Shown piece after piece: positions 1 through 11,154 of a DNA stretch of 33,701 nucleotides. This DNA is from an uncultured Dorea sp. (lineage in GTDB: Bacteria > Bacillota > Clostridia > Lachnospirales > Lachnospiraceae). The first letter of the stretch is position 1. The number at the start of each line of letters is the position of its first letter. The stretch lies in the NCBI GenBank assembly GCA_934295165.1, contig CAKRAT010000019.1, forward strand, positions 1-33,701, read 5' to 3'. The notes under the pieces are model-generated. The model saw only the letters and a program-made list of their open reading frames with translations. It had not been told where the DNA came from and ran no database searches. A program made the position numbers and the translations under genes.

Positions 1-1052
<1,052 letters not shown>

Positions 1053-4000
1053 CTATTCATCATCAGATGAATCGCCGAAATCATAGTCATCATTTTCTTC
1101 AAAATTCATATCGAAATCATCGTCTGATTCTGGTTCTTCTTCTACATCAACCAGTTCTTCACCCTGGAATTCCTGTTTGCTGTATCCGTGTTTACCAAAG
1201 TCTTCGTCATCATCATTACGATATCTTCTGTCTCCCTCGATCAGAGAACGGAAATCTGTCTCTCCCATATCGGAAGTTTCCATAATCTCCACTTCTGTAT
1301 TGTCATCACGTAAGACACGTACGTCCAGTCCAAGTGACTGTAACTCTTTGAGCAATACCTTGAAGGATTCCGGAATTCCCGGTTCAGGAATATTCTCACC
1401 CTTGATGATTGCTTCGTAAGTCTTCACACGTCCGATGACATCATCTGACTTCACAGTCAGGATTTCCTGCAGTGTGTATGATGCACCATAAGCTTCCAGT
1501 GCCCATACCTCCATTTCTCCGAAACGCTGTCCACCGAACTGAGCCTTTCCTCCTAATGGCTGCTGTGTAACCAGTGAGTAAGGACCTGTAGAACGTGCAT
1601 GGATCTTATCGTCTACCAGGTGGTGCAGTTTCAGATAATGCATGTGTCCGATGGTTACCGGGCTGTCGAAGTACTCACCCGTACGTCCGTCACGCAGGCG
1701 GACCTTACCATCTCTTGAAAGCGGAACACCTTTCCAGAGTTTTCTGTGTTCTCTGTTTTCTGACAGATATTGCAGTACTTCCGGAAGAAGTTCTTCTTTA
1801 TATTTTGCTTCAAACTCTTCCCAGCTTAAGTTGACATAGTCATTTGCCAGATCAAGAGTATCCATAATGTCAATCTCGTTTGCTCCATCGAATACCGGAG
1901 TTGCGATATTAAATCCAAGTGCCTTTGCGGCCAGGGACAGGTGAATCTCCAGGACCTGACCGATATTCATACGTGAAGGCACACCCAGTGGGTTCAGTAC
2001 GATGTCCAGAGGACGTCCGTTCGGAAGGAACGGCATATCTTCTACTGGAAGTACACGGGAAACGACACCCTTGTTACCATGACGTCCGGCCATCTTATCA
2101 CCAACAGAGATTTTTCTCTTCTGAGCGATGTAGATACGAACTGACTGGTTTACTCCCGGTGACATCTCGTCGCCGTTCTCTCTTGTAAATACTTTGGCAT
2201 CTACTACGATACCGTATTCTCCGTGAGGTACCTTAAGAGATGTGTCTCTTACTTCACGGGCTTTTTCTCCGAAGATTGCACGAAGCAGTCTTTCTTCAGC
2301 TGTAAGCTCTGTCTCTCCCTTAGGAGTAACCTTACCTACCAGGATATCTCCGGCACGGACTTCTGCTCCGACACGGATGATTCCTCTTTCATCCAGGTTC
2401 TTCAGTGCATCATCACCAACACCCGGAATATCACGTGTGATCTCTTCTGGTCCAAGTTTTGTATCACGCGCTTCTGCTTCATATTCTTCAATATGAATAG
2501 ATGTATATACATCGTCCTGTACCAGTCTTTCACTTAACAGAACGGCATCCTCGTAGTTGTAACCTTCCCATGTCATGAATCCGATCAGTGGGTTCTTACC
2601 AAGACCAAGTTCACCATTGCATGTAGATGGACCATCTGCAATAACTTCACCTTTTTCTACTCTGTCGCCCTTGAAGACGATTGGTCTCTGGTTATAGCAG
2701 TTACTCTGGTTACTTCTCTGGAATTTTGTTAATTTGTATTTTTTCAGTTTTCCGTCGTCCTGACGAACTGTAATTTCTGTAGATGTAGAACGTTCTACTG
2801 TTCCGCCTTCTTCAGCAACTACACATACACCTGAGTCAACAGCTGCTTTTTCTTCCATACCAGTTCCTACTGCAGGAGCTTCTGTAAACAGAAGAGGTAC
2901 TGCCTGACGCTGCATGTTGGATCCCATCAGGGCACGGTTCGCATCGTCATTCTGAAGGAATGGAATCAGGGCTGTAGCCACAGAGAACACCATCTTAGGA
3001 GATACGTCCATGTAATCGAACATTCTTCTTTCATATTCCTGTGTCTCTTCACGGTAACGACCAGATACATTCTTACGAACAAAATGTCCTTCTTCGTCTA
3101 ACTGTTCGTTCGCCTGTGCTACATGGTAGTTATCTTCTTCATCTGCTGTCATGTATACAACTTCATCTGTAACTACCGGGTTTGTAGGATCATCATGGTT
3201 GATCTTACGGTATGGAGCTTCAATAAATCCATATTCATTGATTCTTGCATAACTTGCAAGAGAGTTGATCAGACCGATGTTAGGTCCTTCAGGTGTCTCT
3301 ACAGGACACATTCTTCCGTAGTGAGAGTAGTGTACGTCTCGAACCTCAAATCCGGCACGGTCTCTTGACAGACCACCAGGTCCTAACGCTGAAAGACGTC
3401 TCTTATGAGTCAGCTCACCAAGCGGGTTGTTCTGATCCATGAACTGTGACAGCTGGGAAGATCCGAAGAACTCTTTTACTGCTGCAGTTACTGGCTTTAT
3501 ATTGATCAGGGACTGTGGAGATATACCCTCCATATCCTGTGTTGTCATTCTTTCACGAACCACTCTTTCCAGACGGGAAAGACCAATTCTGTACTGATTC
3601 TGAAGCAGCTCACCTACAGAACGGATACGTCTGTTACCCAGGTGGTCGATATCATCATCAGTTCCGATACCATATTCCAGATGCATATTGTAGTTAATAG
3701 AAGCAAGGATATCTTCTTTTGTAATATGCTTTGGAATCAGGTCGTGCATATCTCTCTTAATCGCATCTTTGAGCTCATCGATGTCTCCGGCTGTCTCTTC
3801 CAGGATTCCGGCAAGTACTGGATAGTATACCTGCTCGTTGACTCCTACTTCTTCCGGATCGATGCCTACTACAGCTTCAAAATCTACCATCATATTAGAA
3901 AGAACTTTAATTGGTCTTTCTGTTTCTTCTACGCTGATCCATACATATGGAACTGCGTTGTTCTGGATTGTAGAAGCAAGCTCTCTTGTAATCTTTGTTC

Positions 4001-4931
4001 CTGCTTCTGCCAGAATTTCTCCTGTCATAGGGCTTACAACTTCCTCTGCCAGGACCTGTCCGCTGATACGGTTCTTTAATGCAAGCTTCTTATTGAATTT
4101 GTAACGTCCAACCTTTGCAAGGTCATAACGTCTTGGATCAAAGAACATACTTGTGATCAGACTCTCAGCACTATCTACTGCAAGAGGCTCACCTGGACGG
4201 ATCTTCTTATATAATTCCAGAAGACCTTCCTGATAGTTCGTAGCAGCATCCTTTTCAAAACTTGCCAGGATCTTTGGTTCTTCTCCGAAGAGTTCGATGA
4301 TCTCTGGATTTGTACCGATTCCTAATGCACGAATCAACACTGTGATCGGTACCTTTCTTGTTCTATCTACACGTACATAGAAAACGTCATTGGAATCCGT
4401 CTCATACTCCAGCCACGCACCACGGTTCGGGATTACGGTAGCTGAATACAGCTTTTTACCTAATTTATCATGTGCAATAGCATAATAAATACCAGGAGAA
4501 CGCACTAACTGGCTGACGATAACACGTTCCGCACCATTGATCACAAAGGTACCTGTTCTTGTCATCAGCGGCAGATCTCCCATAAAGATCTCATGCTCAT
4601 TGATCTCATCTGTCTCTTTATTGTGAAGTCTTACTTTGACTTTCAGAGGTGCTGCGTATGTTGCATCACGTTCTTTACACTCATCAATCGTATATTTCAC
4701 TTCATTCTCACATAAAGTAAAATCTACGAAATCCAGGCTTAATTTTCCACTGTAATCTGTAATTGGGGAAATGTCATCGAACACTTCATTTAACCCTTCA
4801 TCCAGAAACCACTTGTAAGAATCTGTCTGAACTTCGATCAAGTTAGGCATCTGAACGACTTCTTTCTGTCGGGCATAACTCATTCGTGAACTTTTTCCGC
4901 TTTTAATAGGACGAATTCTGTTTTTCTCCAT
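1053..4931 (-). CDS. rpoB: RNA polymerase subunit beta
   Basis: This is the complete beta subunit, 1292 residues, close to the usual Firmicutes length. It begins [20 protein letters not shown], and an AGGAG lies 12 bases before the ATG, slightly far. The rifampicin pocket is intact ([19 protein letters not shown], then [14 protein letters not shown], about 3371-3466). The residues matching E. coli Asp516, His526 and Ser531 are wild type, so rifampicin sensitivity is predicted. Further conserved blocks include [27 protein letters not shown] and [20 protein letters not shown] near the C terminus. The protein ends in a strongly acidic tail of about 45 residues rich in Asp and Glu, common in clostridial beta subunits. 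It is transcribed with rpoC from a promoter at 5070-5099 and is separated from rplL by a 329-base gap with hairpins. Confidence 0.99.
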   Translation of the reverse strand: MEKNRIRPIKSGKSSRMSYARQKEVVQMPNLIEVQTDSYKWFLDEGLNEVFDDISPITDYSGKLSLDFVDFTLCENEVKYTIDECKERDATYAAPLKVKVRLHNKETDEINEHEIFMGDLPLMTRTGTFVINGAERVIVSQLVRSPGIYYAIAHDKLGKKLYSATVIPNRGAWLEYETDSNDVFYVRVDRTRKVPITVLIRALGIGTNPEIIELFGEEPKILASFEKDAATNYQEGLLELYKKIRPGEPLAVDSAESLITSMFFDPRRYDLAKVGRYKFNKKLALKNRISGQVLAEEVVSPMTGEILAEAGTKITRELASTIQNNAVPYVWISVEETERPIKVLSNMMVDFEAVVGIDPEEVGVNEQVYYPVLAGILEETAGDIDELKDAIKRDMHDLIPKHITKEDILASINYNMHLEYGIGTDDDIDHLGNRRIRSVGELLQNQYRIGLSRLERVVRERMTTQDMEGISPQSLINIKPVTAAVKEFFGSSQLSQFMDQNNPLGELTHKRRLSALGPGGLSRDRAGFEVRDVHYSHYGRMCPVETPEGPNIGLINSLASYARINEYGFIEAPYRKINHDDPTNPVVTDEVVYMTADEEDNYHVAQANEQLDEEGHFVRKNVSGRYREETQEYERRMFDYMDVSPKMVFSVATALIPFLQNDDANRALMGSNMQRQAVPLLFTEAPAVGTGMEEKAAVDSGVCVVAEEGGTVERSTSTEITVRQDDGKLKKYKLTKFQRSNQSNCYNQRPIVFKGDRVEKGEVIADGPSTCNGELGLGKNPLIGFMTWEGYNYEDAVLLSERLVQDDVYTSIHIEEYEAEARDTKLGPEEITRDIPGVGDDALKNLDERGIIRVGAEVRAGDILVGKVTPKGETELTAEERLLRAIFGEKAREVRDTSLKVPHGEYGIVVDAKVFTRENGDEMSPGVNQSVRIYIAQKRKISVGDKMAGRHGNKGVVSRVLPVEDMPFLPNGRPLDIVLNPLGVPSRMNIGQVLEIHLSLAAKALGFNIATPVFDGANEIDIMDTLDLANDYVNLSWEEFEAKYKEELLPEVLQYLSENREHRKLWKGVPLSRDGKVRLRDGRTGEYFDSPVTIGHMHYLKLHHLVDDKIHARSTGPYSLVTQQPLGGKAQFGGQRFGEMEVWALEAYGASYTLQEILTVKSDDVIGRVKTYEAIIKGENIPEPGIPESFKVLLKELQSLGLDVRVLRDDNTEVEIMETSDMGETDFRSLIEGDRRYRNDDDEDFGKHGYSKQEFQGEELVDVEEEPESDDDFDMNFEENDDYDFGDSSDDE

Positions 4932-5000
4932 ATTGACGTTTCACTCCTCATTTATTTTTCTGGCTGGGCTTTTCACTGCCCATATAACTTGCAGAGTCTC

Positions 5001-5027
5001 AAAAAACAACACAATTTGTTGTTTTTT
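5001..5027 (-). promoter_or_regulatory. A/U-rich hairpin in the rpoB 5' leader (possible attenuator)
   Basis: Eleven bases (AAAAAACAACA) pair perfectly with TGTTGTTTTTT across a 5-base loop. On the minus strand the hairpin lies about 35 to 60 bases inside the predicted rpoB transcript and its 3' arm ends in a U run, so it looks like a weak intrinsic terminator or attenuator. The core has only two G:C pairs, so it may be inefficient. The hairpin is seen; its function is inferred. Confidence 0.45.
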
Positions 5028-5069
5028 TTACGAAATCATGGCATAACTATCCACAATAGCGCATTTTTT

Positions 5070-5099
5070 ACTATAGCACAGGCCTGTCAAGTATGTCAA
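5070..5099 (-). promoter_or_regulatory. Sigma-A promoter for rpoBC
   Basis: On the minus strand a perfect -35 TTGACA (5094-5099) is followed after 18 bases by -10 TATAGT (5070-5075), preceded by TGC as an extended -10. Transcription would start near 5063, giving an rpoB leader of about 130 bases. It sits downstream of a terminator-like hairpin after rplL, so rpoBC can be expressed apart from rplJL. Confidence 0.8.
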
Positions 5100-5123
5100 G
5101 CAAATCTGCACTATTTTTTCAGT

Positions 5124-5164
5124 TTTTTCTTATGTTCTTCCGGTGTTGCTGAACATAAGAAAAA
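5124..5164 (-). repeat. Long perfect hairpin between rplL and rpoB
   Basis: TTTTTCTTATGTTC (5124-5137) pairs over 14 bases with GAACATAAGAAAAA (5151-5164) around a 13-base loop. There is no U tract after it on the minus strand, so it is not a classic terminator. It lies in read-through RNA from rplL, upstream of the rpoB promoter. E. coli has an RNase III processing site between rplL and rpoB; a similar processing or stability role here is inference only. Confidence 0.5.
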
Positions 5165-5199
5165 CTCTGCTTTGCGGACTCTTTCTTATATTCAGCATC

Positions 5200-5239
5200 C
5201 CCTATAATACGAAAGGGCATCCCGTCACCGGAATGCCCT
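5200..5239 (-). terminator. Terminator-like hairpin after rplL
   Basis: An 11-bp stem (AGGGCATTCCG with CGGGATGCCCT, one G:U) with a GTGA loop lies about 20 bases after the rplL stop. The following RNA begins UUUCGUAUUAU, a short and broken U tract. Termination is therefore probably partial. Confidence 0.65.
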
Positions 5240-5260
5240 GATAATTCAATCAAACTCGAA

Positions 5261-5638
5261 TTATTTAAGGTTAACTTCAGCACCTTCTGCTTCAAGTTTA
5301 GTCTTGATTTCCTCAGCCTCAGCTTTAGAAGCGCCTTCTTTGATTACCTTTGGAGCTTCGTCAACTAATGCTTTAGCTTCTTTCAGTCCAAGTCCTGTTA
5401 CTTCACGAACAACTTTGATAACTTTAACCTTAGCTGCTCCTGCAGAAACTAATTCTACATCGAACTCATCTTTCTCTTCTGCTGCTGCTCCACCTTCTGC
5501 TCCAGCTGCTGCAACTACAACACCTGCTGCTGCGGATACACCAAATTCTTCTTCACAAGCTTTTACAAGATCATTTAACTCTAATACAGATAACTCTTTG
5601 ATAGCTTCAATAAATTCTTCTGTTGTTAACTTTGCCAT
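5261..5638 (-). CDS. rplL: Ribosomal protein bL12 (L7/L12)
   Basis: This is the 125-residue stalk protein L7/L12, which binds L10 as dimers and recruits translation GTPases. It begins [20 protein letters not shown] (dimerisation domain), has an Ala/Gly-rich flexible hinge near residues 35-55, and ends with the conserved C-terminal domain ([19 protein letters not shown], then [12 protein letters not shown]). An ATG 15 bases upstream would add MEENK, but that ATG is part of the ATGGAGG ribosome site of the start chosen here, so the shorter form is preferred. It follows rplJ by 61 bases in the same operon and is covered by the L10 leader upstream of rplJ. Confidence 0.98.
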   Translation of the reverse strand: MAKLTTEEFIEAIKELSVLELNDLVKACEEEFGVSAAAGVVVAAAGAEGGAAAEEKDEFDVELVSAGAAKVKVIKVVREVTGLGLKEAKALVDEAPKVIKEGASKAEAEEIKTKLEAEGAEVNLK

Positions 5639-5699
5639 TTTATTTTCCTCCATTTTTCTTATTTTCTTTTTGAAATAAAATTATTATGCTGCCATCAGC

Positions 5700-6245
5700 C
5701 TATTCAGCTGCTGGTGCCTCTGCAGCTTCTTCTGCTGCCGGAGCTGCTTCACAAGCATCTGCTCCACCTTTTTCTGCGATCTGATTGAGAACGCGAGCCA
5801 GGTTTGTGATAGGTGACTGTAAGCTTCCAAGTAATTTGGAAAGAAGCTCTTCTCTTGAAGGAATCTTAGCAAGTTCATTTAATGCGTCTGCATCATATAA
5901 TGTTCCTTCAACCACACCTGCTTTTAATTCAAGGGCTTTTGCATTCTTTGCAAATTTGCAAAGGATTCTTGCTGGAGCTGTTGCATCATCTTTAGAAATT
6001 GCGATAGCGCTTGGTCCTTCTAAGTGCTCATCTAATGCTGCGAAATCAGTTCCTTCAAAAGCTCTCTTCATCATTGTGTTCTTACAAACTTTGTAGACAA
6101 CGCCTGCTTCTCTTAACTGTTTACGCATCTCTGTATCTTCTGCAACAGTCAGTCCACGGTAGTCAACAAGGACAACGCTTGTTGCGTCTTTCACGTCCTC
6201 TGCAATAGCCTGTACAACTGGTTGTTTTAATTCAACTTTTGCCAC
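5700..6245 (-). CDS. rplJ: Ribosomal protein uL10
   Basis: This is the 181-residue stalk-base protein L10. It binds 23S rRNA with L11 and carries the L7/L12 dimers. It begins MAKVELKQPVVQAIAEDVKD, and YRGLTVAEDTEMRKQLREAG is the conserved RNA-binding region. The C terminus is rich in Ala and Glu (AAPAAEEAAEAPAAE). The start codon is GTG (6243-6245), 10 bases after an AGGAGG. It is the first gene of a rplJ-rplL unit behind an L10 leader with its own promoter. In most Firmicutes rplA lies directly upstream; here trpA does. Confidence 0.98.
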   Translation of the reverse strand: MAKVELKQPVVQAIAEDVKDATSVVLVDYRGLTVAEDTEMRKQLREAGVVYKVCKNTMMKRAFEGTDFAALDEHLEGPSAIAISKDDATAPARILCKFAKNAKALELKAGVVEGTLYDADALNELAKIPSREELLSKLLGSLQSPITNLARVLNQIAEKGGADACEAAPAAEEAAEAPAAE

Positions 6246-6300
6246 GAATGGTGCACCTCCTTGTAGATTTGTAAGTTTACACCGCCGATAGATATAAATG

Positions 6301-6334
6301 TAAAAAAACCTCTATATCCAAAGACATAGAGGTT
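6301..6334 (-). terminator. Attenuator terminator of the L10 leader
   Basis: A 9-bp stem AACCTCTAT/ATAGAGGTT (6326-6334 with 6307-6315) runs straight into a U7 tract on the minus strand. It lies between the L10-binding domain and rplJ, about 55 bases before the GTG start, so it can act as a regulated terminator. Confidence 0.88.
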
Positions 6335-6430
6335 GATAAGTCATACTTTAGTATCGATCTTTCCTCGGTAGGCGTCCGCATAAAATGTGTTCTTACGCTC
6401 TTTCAAGCACCTACTGTCTTCGGCAGTCCT
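6301..6430 (-). ncRNA. L10 leader (autoregulatory rplJL mRNA leader)
   Basis: The minus-strand RNA from about 6430 carries GCCGAAGACAGUAGGUGC and, about 40 bases later, GGACGCCUACCGAGG. GUAGG and CCUAC pair, which is the typical core of the Firmicutes L10 leader family bound by the L10-(L12)4 complex. It ends in an intrinsic terminator before rplJ. By the family's known role, surplus L10-L12 complex binding here would lower rplJ-rplL expression. Boundaries are approximate. Confidence 0.88.
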
Positions 6431-6435
6431 GTAAT

Positions 6436-6464
6436 AGATTATCATATATATATATTATTGTCAA
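6436..6464 (-). promoter_or_regulatory. Sigma-A promoter of the rplJ-rplL operon
   Basis: On the minus strand TTGACA (6459-6464), a 17-base AT-rich spacer, and -10 TAATCT (6436-6441) preceded by TGA. The predicted start near 6429 coincides with the 5' edge of the L10 leader. The -35 lies only about 42 bases after the trpA stop. Confidence 0.8.
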
Positions 6465-6505
6465 GAGGTTTTTTAATTTTTTATGTTTTTCTTTTTAGGC
6501 TGCCT

Positions 6506-7282
6506 TTATGCTTCTGCCACAGCTGCTTTCATCTTCTGCACATATTCTTTTACATACGGCACACAGTCAGCTCCATACTCTGCCACAATTCTTACAATTG
6601 CCGATCCCACAATTGCACCGTCGGAAAATGCTGCCATTTCTTTTGCCTGTTCCGGTGTAGAGATTCCGAATCCGACCGCACAAGGAATATCTGTAACTTC
6701 TCTTACCTTCTCGATCATCTCTCCGATATTGGTTGTAATCTCCTTACGGACTCCCGTTACTCCGAGGGATGAAACGCAGTACAGAAAACCTCCGGCTTCT
6801 TTGGCGATCATCTGGATTCTCTCATGAGAAGTCGGTGCGATCAGTGATACCAGTTCTACACCGAACTTTTTGCATGCGTCTGTCAGATCTGCTTTTTCTT
6901 CATACGGAACATCCGGCACGATCACACCGCAGATTCCGCATTCTGCCGCACGTTTCATAAAGCGTTCTGTACCATAGACAAAGATTGGGTTCATATATGT
7001 CATGAATACAACCGGAATCTGTAACTGATCCTTAATGCTCTCTACCATATCCATCAGTTTATCCGTTGTGCATCCTGCTGCCAGTGCTCTCTCATCTGCC
7101 TCCTGGATCACCGGACCTTCTGCGATCGGATCAGAAAACGGAATACCAATCTCGATCAGATCTGCCCCTGCCTCCTGCATTGCAAGCAGAAGCTCTTTTG
7201 TTACATCAAGCGACGGGTCTCCTCCGGTGATAAATGGAATGAATGCTTTCTTATTATTAAATGCGTCTTTTATCTTATTCAT
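6506..7282 (-). CDS. trpA: Tryptophan synthase alpha subunit
   Basis: This cleaves indole-3-glycerol phosphate to indole and glyceraldehyde 3-phosphate and passes indole to TrpB. It is a 258-residue TIM barrel beginning [20 protein letters not shown]. This start (7280-7282) follows an AGAGGAG site; an in-frame ATG 51 bases upstream lies inside trpB and has no ribosome site. The catalytic Glu matching E. coli Glu49 is present (Glu44, [11 protein letters not shown]). The position of the second catalytic acid, E. coli Asp60, is Glu55 (IAEGPVIQ). The phosphate-binding GSAIVRI motif is near the C terminus. Its first 8 bases overlap the end of trpB. It is the last gene of the trp operon, and I see no convincing terminator after it. 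Confidence 0.97.
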   Translation of the reverse strand: MNKIKDAFNNKKAFIPFITGGDPSLDVTKELLLAMQEAGADLIEIGIPFSDPIAEGPVIQEADERALAAGCTTDKLMDMVESIKDQLQIPVVFMTYMNPIFVYGTERFMKRAAECGICGVIVPDVPYEEKADLTDACKKFGVELVSLIAPTSHERIQMIAKEAGGFLYCVSSLGVTGVRKEITTNIGEMIEKVREVTDIPCAVGFGISTPEQAKEMAAFSDGAIVGSAIVRIVAEYGADCVPYVKEYVQKMKAAVAEA

Positions 7283-8459
7283 AAATCTCAACTCCTCTGT
7301 ATCTTGCAATTGCTGCCACGTCTTTATCTCCACGTCCGGAAATATTTACCACGATGATCTTATCTTTTCCAAGTGTCGGTGCCAGTTTCTTCGCATATGC
7401 TACCGCATGTGCACTTTCTACTGCAGGTATGATTCCCTCTGTCTTTGACAGGTATTCAAATGCGTCTACCGCTTCTTCATCTGTGACCGGCACATATTCC
7501 GCACGTCCGGTCTCCGCAAGCATCGCATGTTCCGGTCCGATTCCCGGATAATCCAGTCCGGCTGAGATTGAATATACCGGAGCGATCTGTCCGTATTCAT
7601 TCTGACAGAACAAAGATTTCATGCCATGGAAGATTCCCTGTGTTCCTTTTGCGATCGTTGCCGCATGCTTTTCCGTATCTACTCCAAGTCCGGCTGCTTC
7701 ACATCCGATCAGGCGCACTTCTTTATCTTGGATAAATTCGTAGAACGCTCCAATCGCATTACTTCCGCCTCCCACGCATGCGATAACCGCATCCGGAAGT
7801 CTTCCTTCTTTTTCCATGATCTGTTCTTTGATTTCTTTACTGATCACCTTCTGGAAGTCACGCACGATCGTTGGAAATGGATGTGGTCCCATGACAGAAC
7901 CTAATACATATAAGGTATCATCCATTCGGTTTGCCCATTCACGCATCGTCTCATTAACGGCATCTTTCAGCGTCATGGTTCCTGTTGTTACCGAATGTAC
8001 TTTTGCGCCGAGCAGTTCCATACGGTATACATTCAGTGCCTGCCGGTCGGTATCTTCTTTTCCCATGTAGATCTCACATTCCATATCCATAAGTGCCGCT
8101 GCCGTTGCTGTCGCCACACCATGCTGGCCGGCTCCTGTCTCGGCGATGACTCTCGTCTTTCCCATCTTCTTGGCAAGAAGTACCTGTCCCAGTACGTTGT
8201 TGATCTTATGTGCTCCGGTGTGATTCAGATCTTCTCTCTTCAGATAGATCTTTGCTCCGCCCAAATCTCTTGTCATCTTCTTTGCTTCATATAATAATGA
8301 AGGTCTTCCTGCATAGTTTTTTAACAGATCATCCAGTTCTGCCTGAAACTCCGGATCATCTTTGTAATGATTGTATGCTTCTTCTACTTCATTCACCGCA
8401 TTCATCAGCGTCTCCGGCACATACTGTCCGCCGAATTCTCCAAATCTTCCTTTACTCAT
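7275..8459 (-). CDS. trpB: Tryptophan synthase beta subunit
   Basis: This PLP enzyme (394 residues) joins indole and serine to make tryptophan in the alpha2-beta2 complex. It starts [20 protein letters not shown]. The PLP lysine is Lys85 in [13 protein letters not shown], and the phosphate-binding loop GGGSNAIG is near residue 230. The sequence is of the TrpB1 type, which pairs with TrpA. Its ATG overlaps the trpF stop by 8 bases, and its own stop overlaps trpA by 8 bases in the same pattern (ATGAGTAA and ATGAATAA), so translation of the three cistrons is probably coupled. Confidence 0.98.
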   Translation of the reverse strand: MSKGRFGEFGGQYVPETLMNAVNEVEEAYNHYKDDPEFQAELDDLLKNYAGRPSLLYEAKKMTRDLGGAKIYLKREDLNHTGAHKINNVLGQVLLAKKMGKTRVIAETGAGQHGVATATAAALMDMECEIYMGKEDTDRQALNVYRMELLGAKVHSVTTGTMTLKDAVNETMREWANRMDDTLYVLGSVMGPHPFPTIVRDFQKVISKEIKEQIMEKEGRLPDAVIACVGGGSNAIGAFYEFIQDKEVRLIGCEAAGLGVDTEKHAATIAKGTQGIFHGMKSLFCQNEYGQIAPVYSISAGLDYPGIGPEHAMLAETGRAEYVPVTDEEAVDAFEYLSKTEGIIPAVESAHAVAYAKKLAPTLGKDKIIVVNISGRGDKDVAAIARYRGVEIYE

Positions 8460-9153
8460 GTTCTCTAACCCTTTCTATGAATTCCTGTATTTTCTTCTTA
8501 TCTTTCTTCCCGTCCGTCTCCATGGCACTGCTTACATCTACTGCATATGGGTGACAGATTTCTATGTTCTCCTGTATATTCTCTGCCGAAAGTCCACCCG
8601 CCAGAAAGTACGGTATAGTAAGCCCGGACGGAATCAGTGACTTATCAAACTGTTTTCCGCATCCTCCGTATGCATCCTTCTGCCAGGTGTCCAGCAGCAG
8701 ATAGTCACACGGAAGTTTTGCCGCTTCCAGTATCTGTTCACGGCTCTGTACTCTTACAGCCTTTATAATCTTTATTATTTCTTTTTTATTTTGTCCATGC
8801 ATTTTCTCAACTGCTTCTTCGGATTCATATATCGTATATTCCACTTTTCCCGTCAGCTTTTTTAGCGCTTCTCTTAAGTTTAATATATATGCCTCATCCT
8901 CATCTCCATGTAACTGGACTATTCGGATAATTCCTTTTTTTACCAGATTTATAATATGCTCCACCGGCTCATTTACAAACACACCGACCGGTATGATTCT
9001 TTCATCCAGCTTTCTGCTGAGTTCTTCTGCCTGTTCATCTGTTACTCTGCGCTTACTTCCGGCGAATACGAATCCTGCATAATTCGGAAGGTATTGGTTC
9101 ACATAGTCTACATCCTCCGGCCGCTTCAGGCCGCATATTTTAATTCTTGTCAT
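8452..9153 (-). CDS. trpF: Phosphoribosylanthranilate isomerase
   Basis: This catalyses the Amadori rearrangement of N-(5-phosphoribosyl)anthranilate to CdRP, the third step from anthranilate. It is a 233-residue TIM barrel beginning [20 protein letters not shown]. The catalytic Cys7 (KICGLK) and Asp155 (YLLLDTW) are both present, and the phosphate-binding loop is [11 protein letters not shown]. It is monofunctional, not fused to trpC. The ATG has a GGAG site 6 bases upstream. An 88-base gap separates it from trpC and it overlaps trpB by 8 bases. Confidence 0.96.
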   Translation of the reverse strand: MTRIKICGLKRPEDVDYVNQYLPNYAGFVFAGSKRRVTDEQAEELSRKLDERIIPVGVFVNEPVEHIINLVKKGIIRIVQLHGDEDEAYILNLREALKKLTGKVEYTIYESEEAVEKMHGQNKKEIIKIIKAVRVQSREQILEAAKLPCDYLLLDTWQKDAYGGCGKQFDKSLIPSGLTIPYFLAGGLSAENIQENIEICHPYAVDVSSAMETDGKKDKKKIQEFIERVREHE

Positions 9154-9241
9154 TTTTTCTCCATACCTGCTTCACACTTCTGCATTTCCACGTTCTGCAT
9201 GTTCATATCCCGCAATCTGTTTCTTCTTTTTTATTCCAGCC

Positions 9242-10018
9242 TTACGCATCCAGTTCCTGCAGACACGCTTTCTTGTCCGAACTTCTCATCAATGTCTCGC
9301 CGATCAGCACACCGTTTACCTTCGTTTCTTTCAGCGTCCTGATATCCTCTGCCGTCTTAATTCCGCTTTCTGCCACGAATAAAATGTCCTCCGGTGCCTG
9401 GCTTCTGAGACGCAGACTGTTACCGATATCCACTGTAAAATCTTTCAGGTTCCGGTTGTTCACACCGATCACTCTCGCACCGGCTTCGATCGCGCTCTTC
9501 ATCTCTTCCTCGTCATGCACTTCCACCAGTGCAGAAAGTCCGAGCTGATCACAGATCTTAATGTATCGTCTGACCGTATCCGTATCCAGGATCGCACAGA
9601 TTAAAAGTACCACGGATGCTCCCAGAACTTTCGCTTCATAGATCATATATTCATCTACGGTGAAATCCTTCCGCAATACCGGGATCTTTACATTCTCTGT
9701 AATCTCCTGCAGATATTCATTCTTCCCCTGAAAATACTCCGGCTCCGTCAGACACGAGATTGCCTCTGCGCCAGCCGCCTCATATTCTTTTGCAATTTCC
9801 AGATATGGAAAATCTTCTGCGATCACACCTTTTGACGGTGATGCTTTTTTCACTTCACAGATATAATGCATTCCCGGTTCCTTCAACATTTTCTCAAATG
9901 GAAATCCCGTATTCTTTTCTTTTTCATAAGCCATAGTCCGCATCTGTGAAAACGGAACTTTTCTTTTTGCTTTGTTCACGCGGAGTTTCGTATCCGCTGC
10001 GATTCGATCCAAGATCAT
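9242..10018 (-). CDS. trpC: Indole-3-glycerol phosphate synthase
   Basis: This closes the indole ring, converting CdRP to indole-3-glycerol phosphate. It has 258 residues, the usual length for the monofunctional enzyme. Conserved blocks appear in order: CEVKKASPSKG (residues 54-64), SCLTEPEYFQG, VLRKDFTVDEYMIYEAKVLG (holding the catalytic Lys), ALVEVHDEEEM (holding the catalytic Glu), GVNNRNLKDF, VAESGI and VLIGETLM. It starts MILDRIAADTKLRVNKAKRK with an AGGAG upstream. It lies between trpD (98-base gap) and trpF (88-base gap), the two loosest joints in the operon. Confidence 0.97.
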   Translation of the reverse strand: MILDRIAADTKLRVNKAKRKVPFSQMRTMAYEKEKNTGFPFEKMLKEPGMHYICEVKKASPSKGVIAEDFPYLEIAKEYEAAGAEAISCLTEPEYFQGKNEYLQEITENVKIPVLRKDFTVDEYMIYEAKVLGASVVLLICAILDTDTVRRYIKICDQLGLSALVEVHDEEEMKSAIEAGARVIGVNNRNLKDFTVDIGNSLRLRSQAPEDILFVAESGIKTAEDIRTLKETKVNGVLIGETLMRSSDKKACLQELDA

Positions 10019-10116
10019 GTCATTATCTCCTGTTATATATACTTATCCTGCTTTCGCATTTTACTTTCATTCTGCTGTACGCTATATATTCATGCTGCTT
10101 TCTCATCTGCCGCGTC

Positions 10117-11130
10117 CTATATATTCTGTGTCGCATCCTTGAATTCCTGATATTTCTTATAAGCTGCGCCGCTTTCAATCAATTCTTTTGCTTTCTGGAT
10201 TCCTTCCTCTAAGGTGATGCCGTCAATTCCAAGATACAGGCTCATACCCGCATTCATCAGAACAACATCTCTCTTGGCTCCTGTTTCTTTTCCGGTCAGG
10301 ATATCCAGTGTGATCTGTGCATTTTCTTCCGGTGTGCCGCCGATCAGTTCTTCCAGCGGACAGCTCTTTAATCCGAACTGTTCCGGTGTGATCGAATAAG
10401 AAGTGATCTCTCCGTCACGGATCTCATAGACTTTTGTAGCTCCCGTCAATGTAATCTCGTCCAGTCCGTCTGCACCGCACACAGCCACCCCTCTTGTTAC
10501 GCCCAGGTTCGATAATACCTTTGCCAGAGGCTCTGCCAGTTTCTCATCATAGACTCCAAGAAGCTGCATCGTTGCTGCTGCCGGGTTGGACAGTGGTCCG
10601 AGAATGTTGAATACCGTTCTGACACCAAGTTCTTTTCTGACAGGTGCTGCGTATTTCATAGAGGAATGATAAACCGGAGCGAAGAAGAAGCAGATTCCCG
10701 TGTCTTTTAACACTTTTTCATTTTCTTCTGCCTTCAGTGCAACGTTGACACCGAGCTTTTCCAGTACATCGGCTGCGCCGCTTTTACTTGATACGCTTCT
10801 GTTTCCATGCTTTGCTACTGGTACGCCGCCTGCTGCAACGATGAATGCGGATGTGGTAGAGATGTTAAATGTTCCCACCTGATCCCCGCCGGTTCCTACG
10901 ATGTCGATGACTTCTCTTTCCGGTCTGATCTTTACGCCTTTCTCTCTCATAACCGTTGCAAATGCGGTGATCTCTTCGATCGTCTCACCCTGCATGGAAA
11001 GAGCTGTCAGGAAGCCGCCCATCTGTGCCTGTGTGGCAGTTCCGTCCATCATCTCTTCCATGACTCCTCTTGCTTCTTCATATGTCAGATCTTCTTTTTT
11101 CATTAATTTTGCGATTGCTTCTCTTATCAT
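10117..11130 (-). CDS. trpD: Anthranilate phosphoribosyltransferase
   Basis: This transfers the phosphoribosyl group of PRPP to anthranilate. It has 337 residues, normal for the family. The PRPP-binding loop GTGGDQVGTFNIST starts at residue 79, and KHGNRSVSSKSGAADVLE follows at residue 107; both are hallmark motifs. The N-terminal helical domain includes EEMMDGTATQAQMGGFLTAL. It is not fused to trpG, unlike the enterobacterial enzyme. It starts 24 bases after the trpG stop. Confidence 0.97.
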   Translation of the reverse strand: MIREAIAKLMKKEDLTYEEARGVMEEMMDGTATQAQMGGFLTALSMQGETIEEITAFATVMREKGVKIRPEREVIDIVGTGGDQVGTFNISTTSAFIVAAGGVPVAKHGNRSVSSKSGAADVLEKLGVNVALKAEENEKVLKDTGICFFFAPVYHSSMKYAAPVRKELGVRTVFNILGPLSNPAAATMQLLGVYDEKLAEPLAKVLSNLGVTRGVAVCGADGLDEITLTGATKVYEIRDGEITSYSITPEQFGLKSCPLEELIGGTPEENAQITLDILTGKETGAKRDVVLMNAGMSLYLGIDGITLEEGIQKAKELIESGAAYKKYQEFKDATQNI

Positions 11131-11154
11131 GCCCTACTGCCTCCTGTATCTGCG

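Noticed and set aside
5639..5653. Five extra N-terminal residues (MEENK) on rplL
   Set aside because: The upstream ATG is part of the ATGGAGG ribosome site of the family-conserved start MAKLTTEEF.
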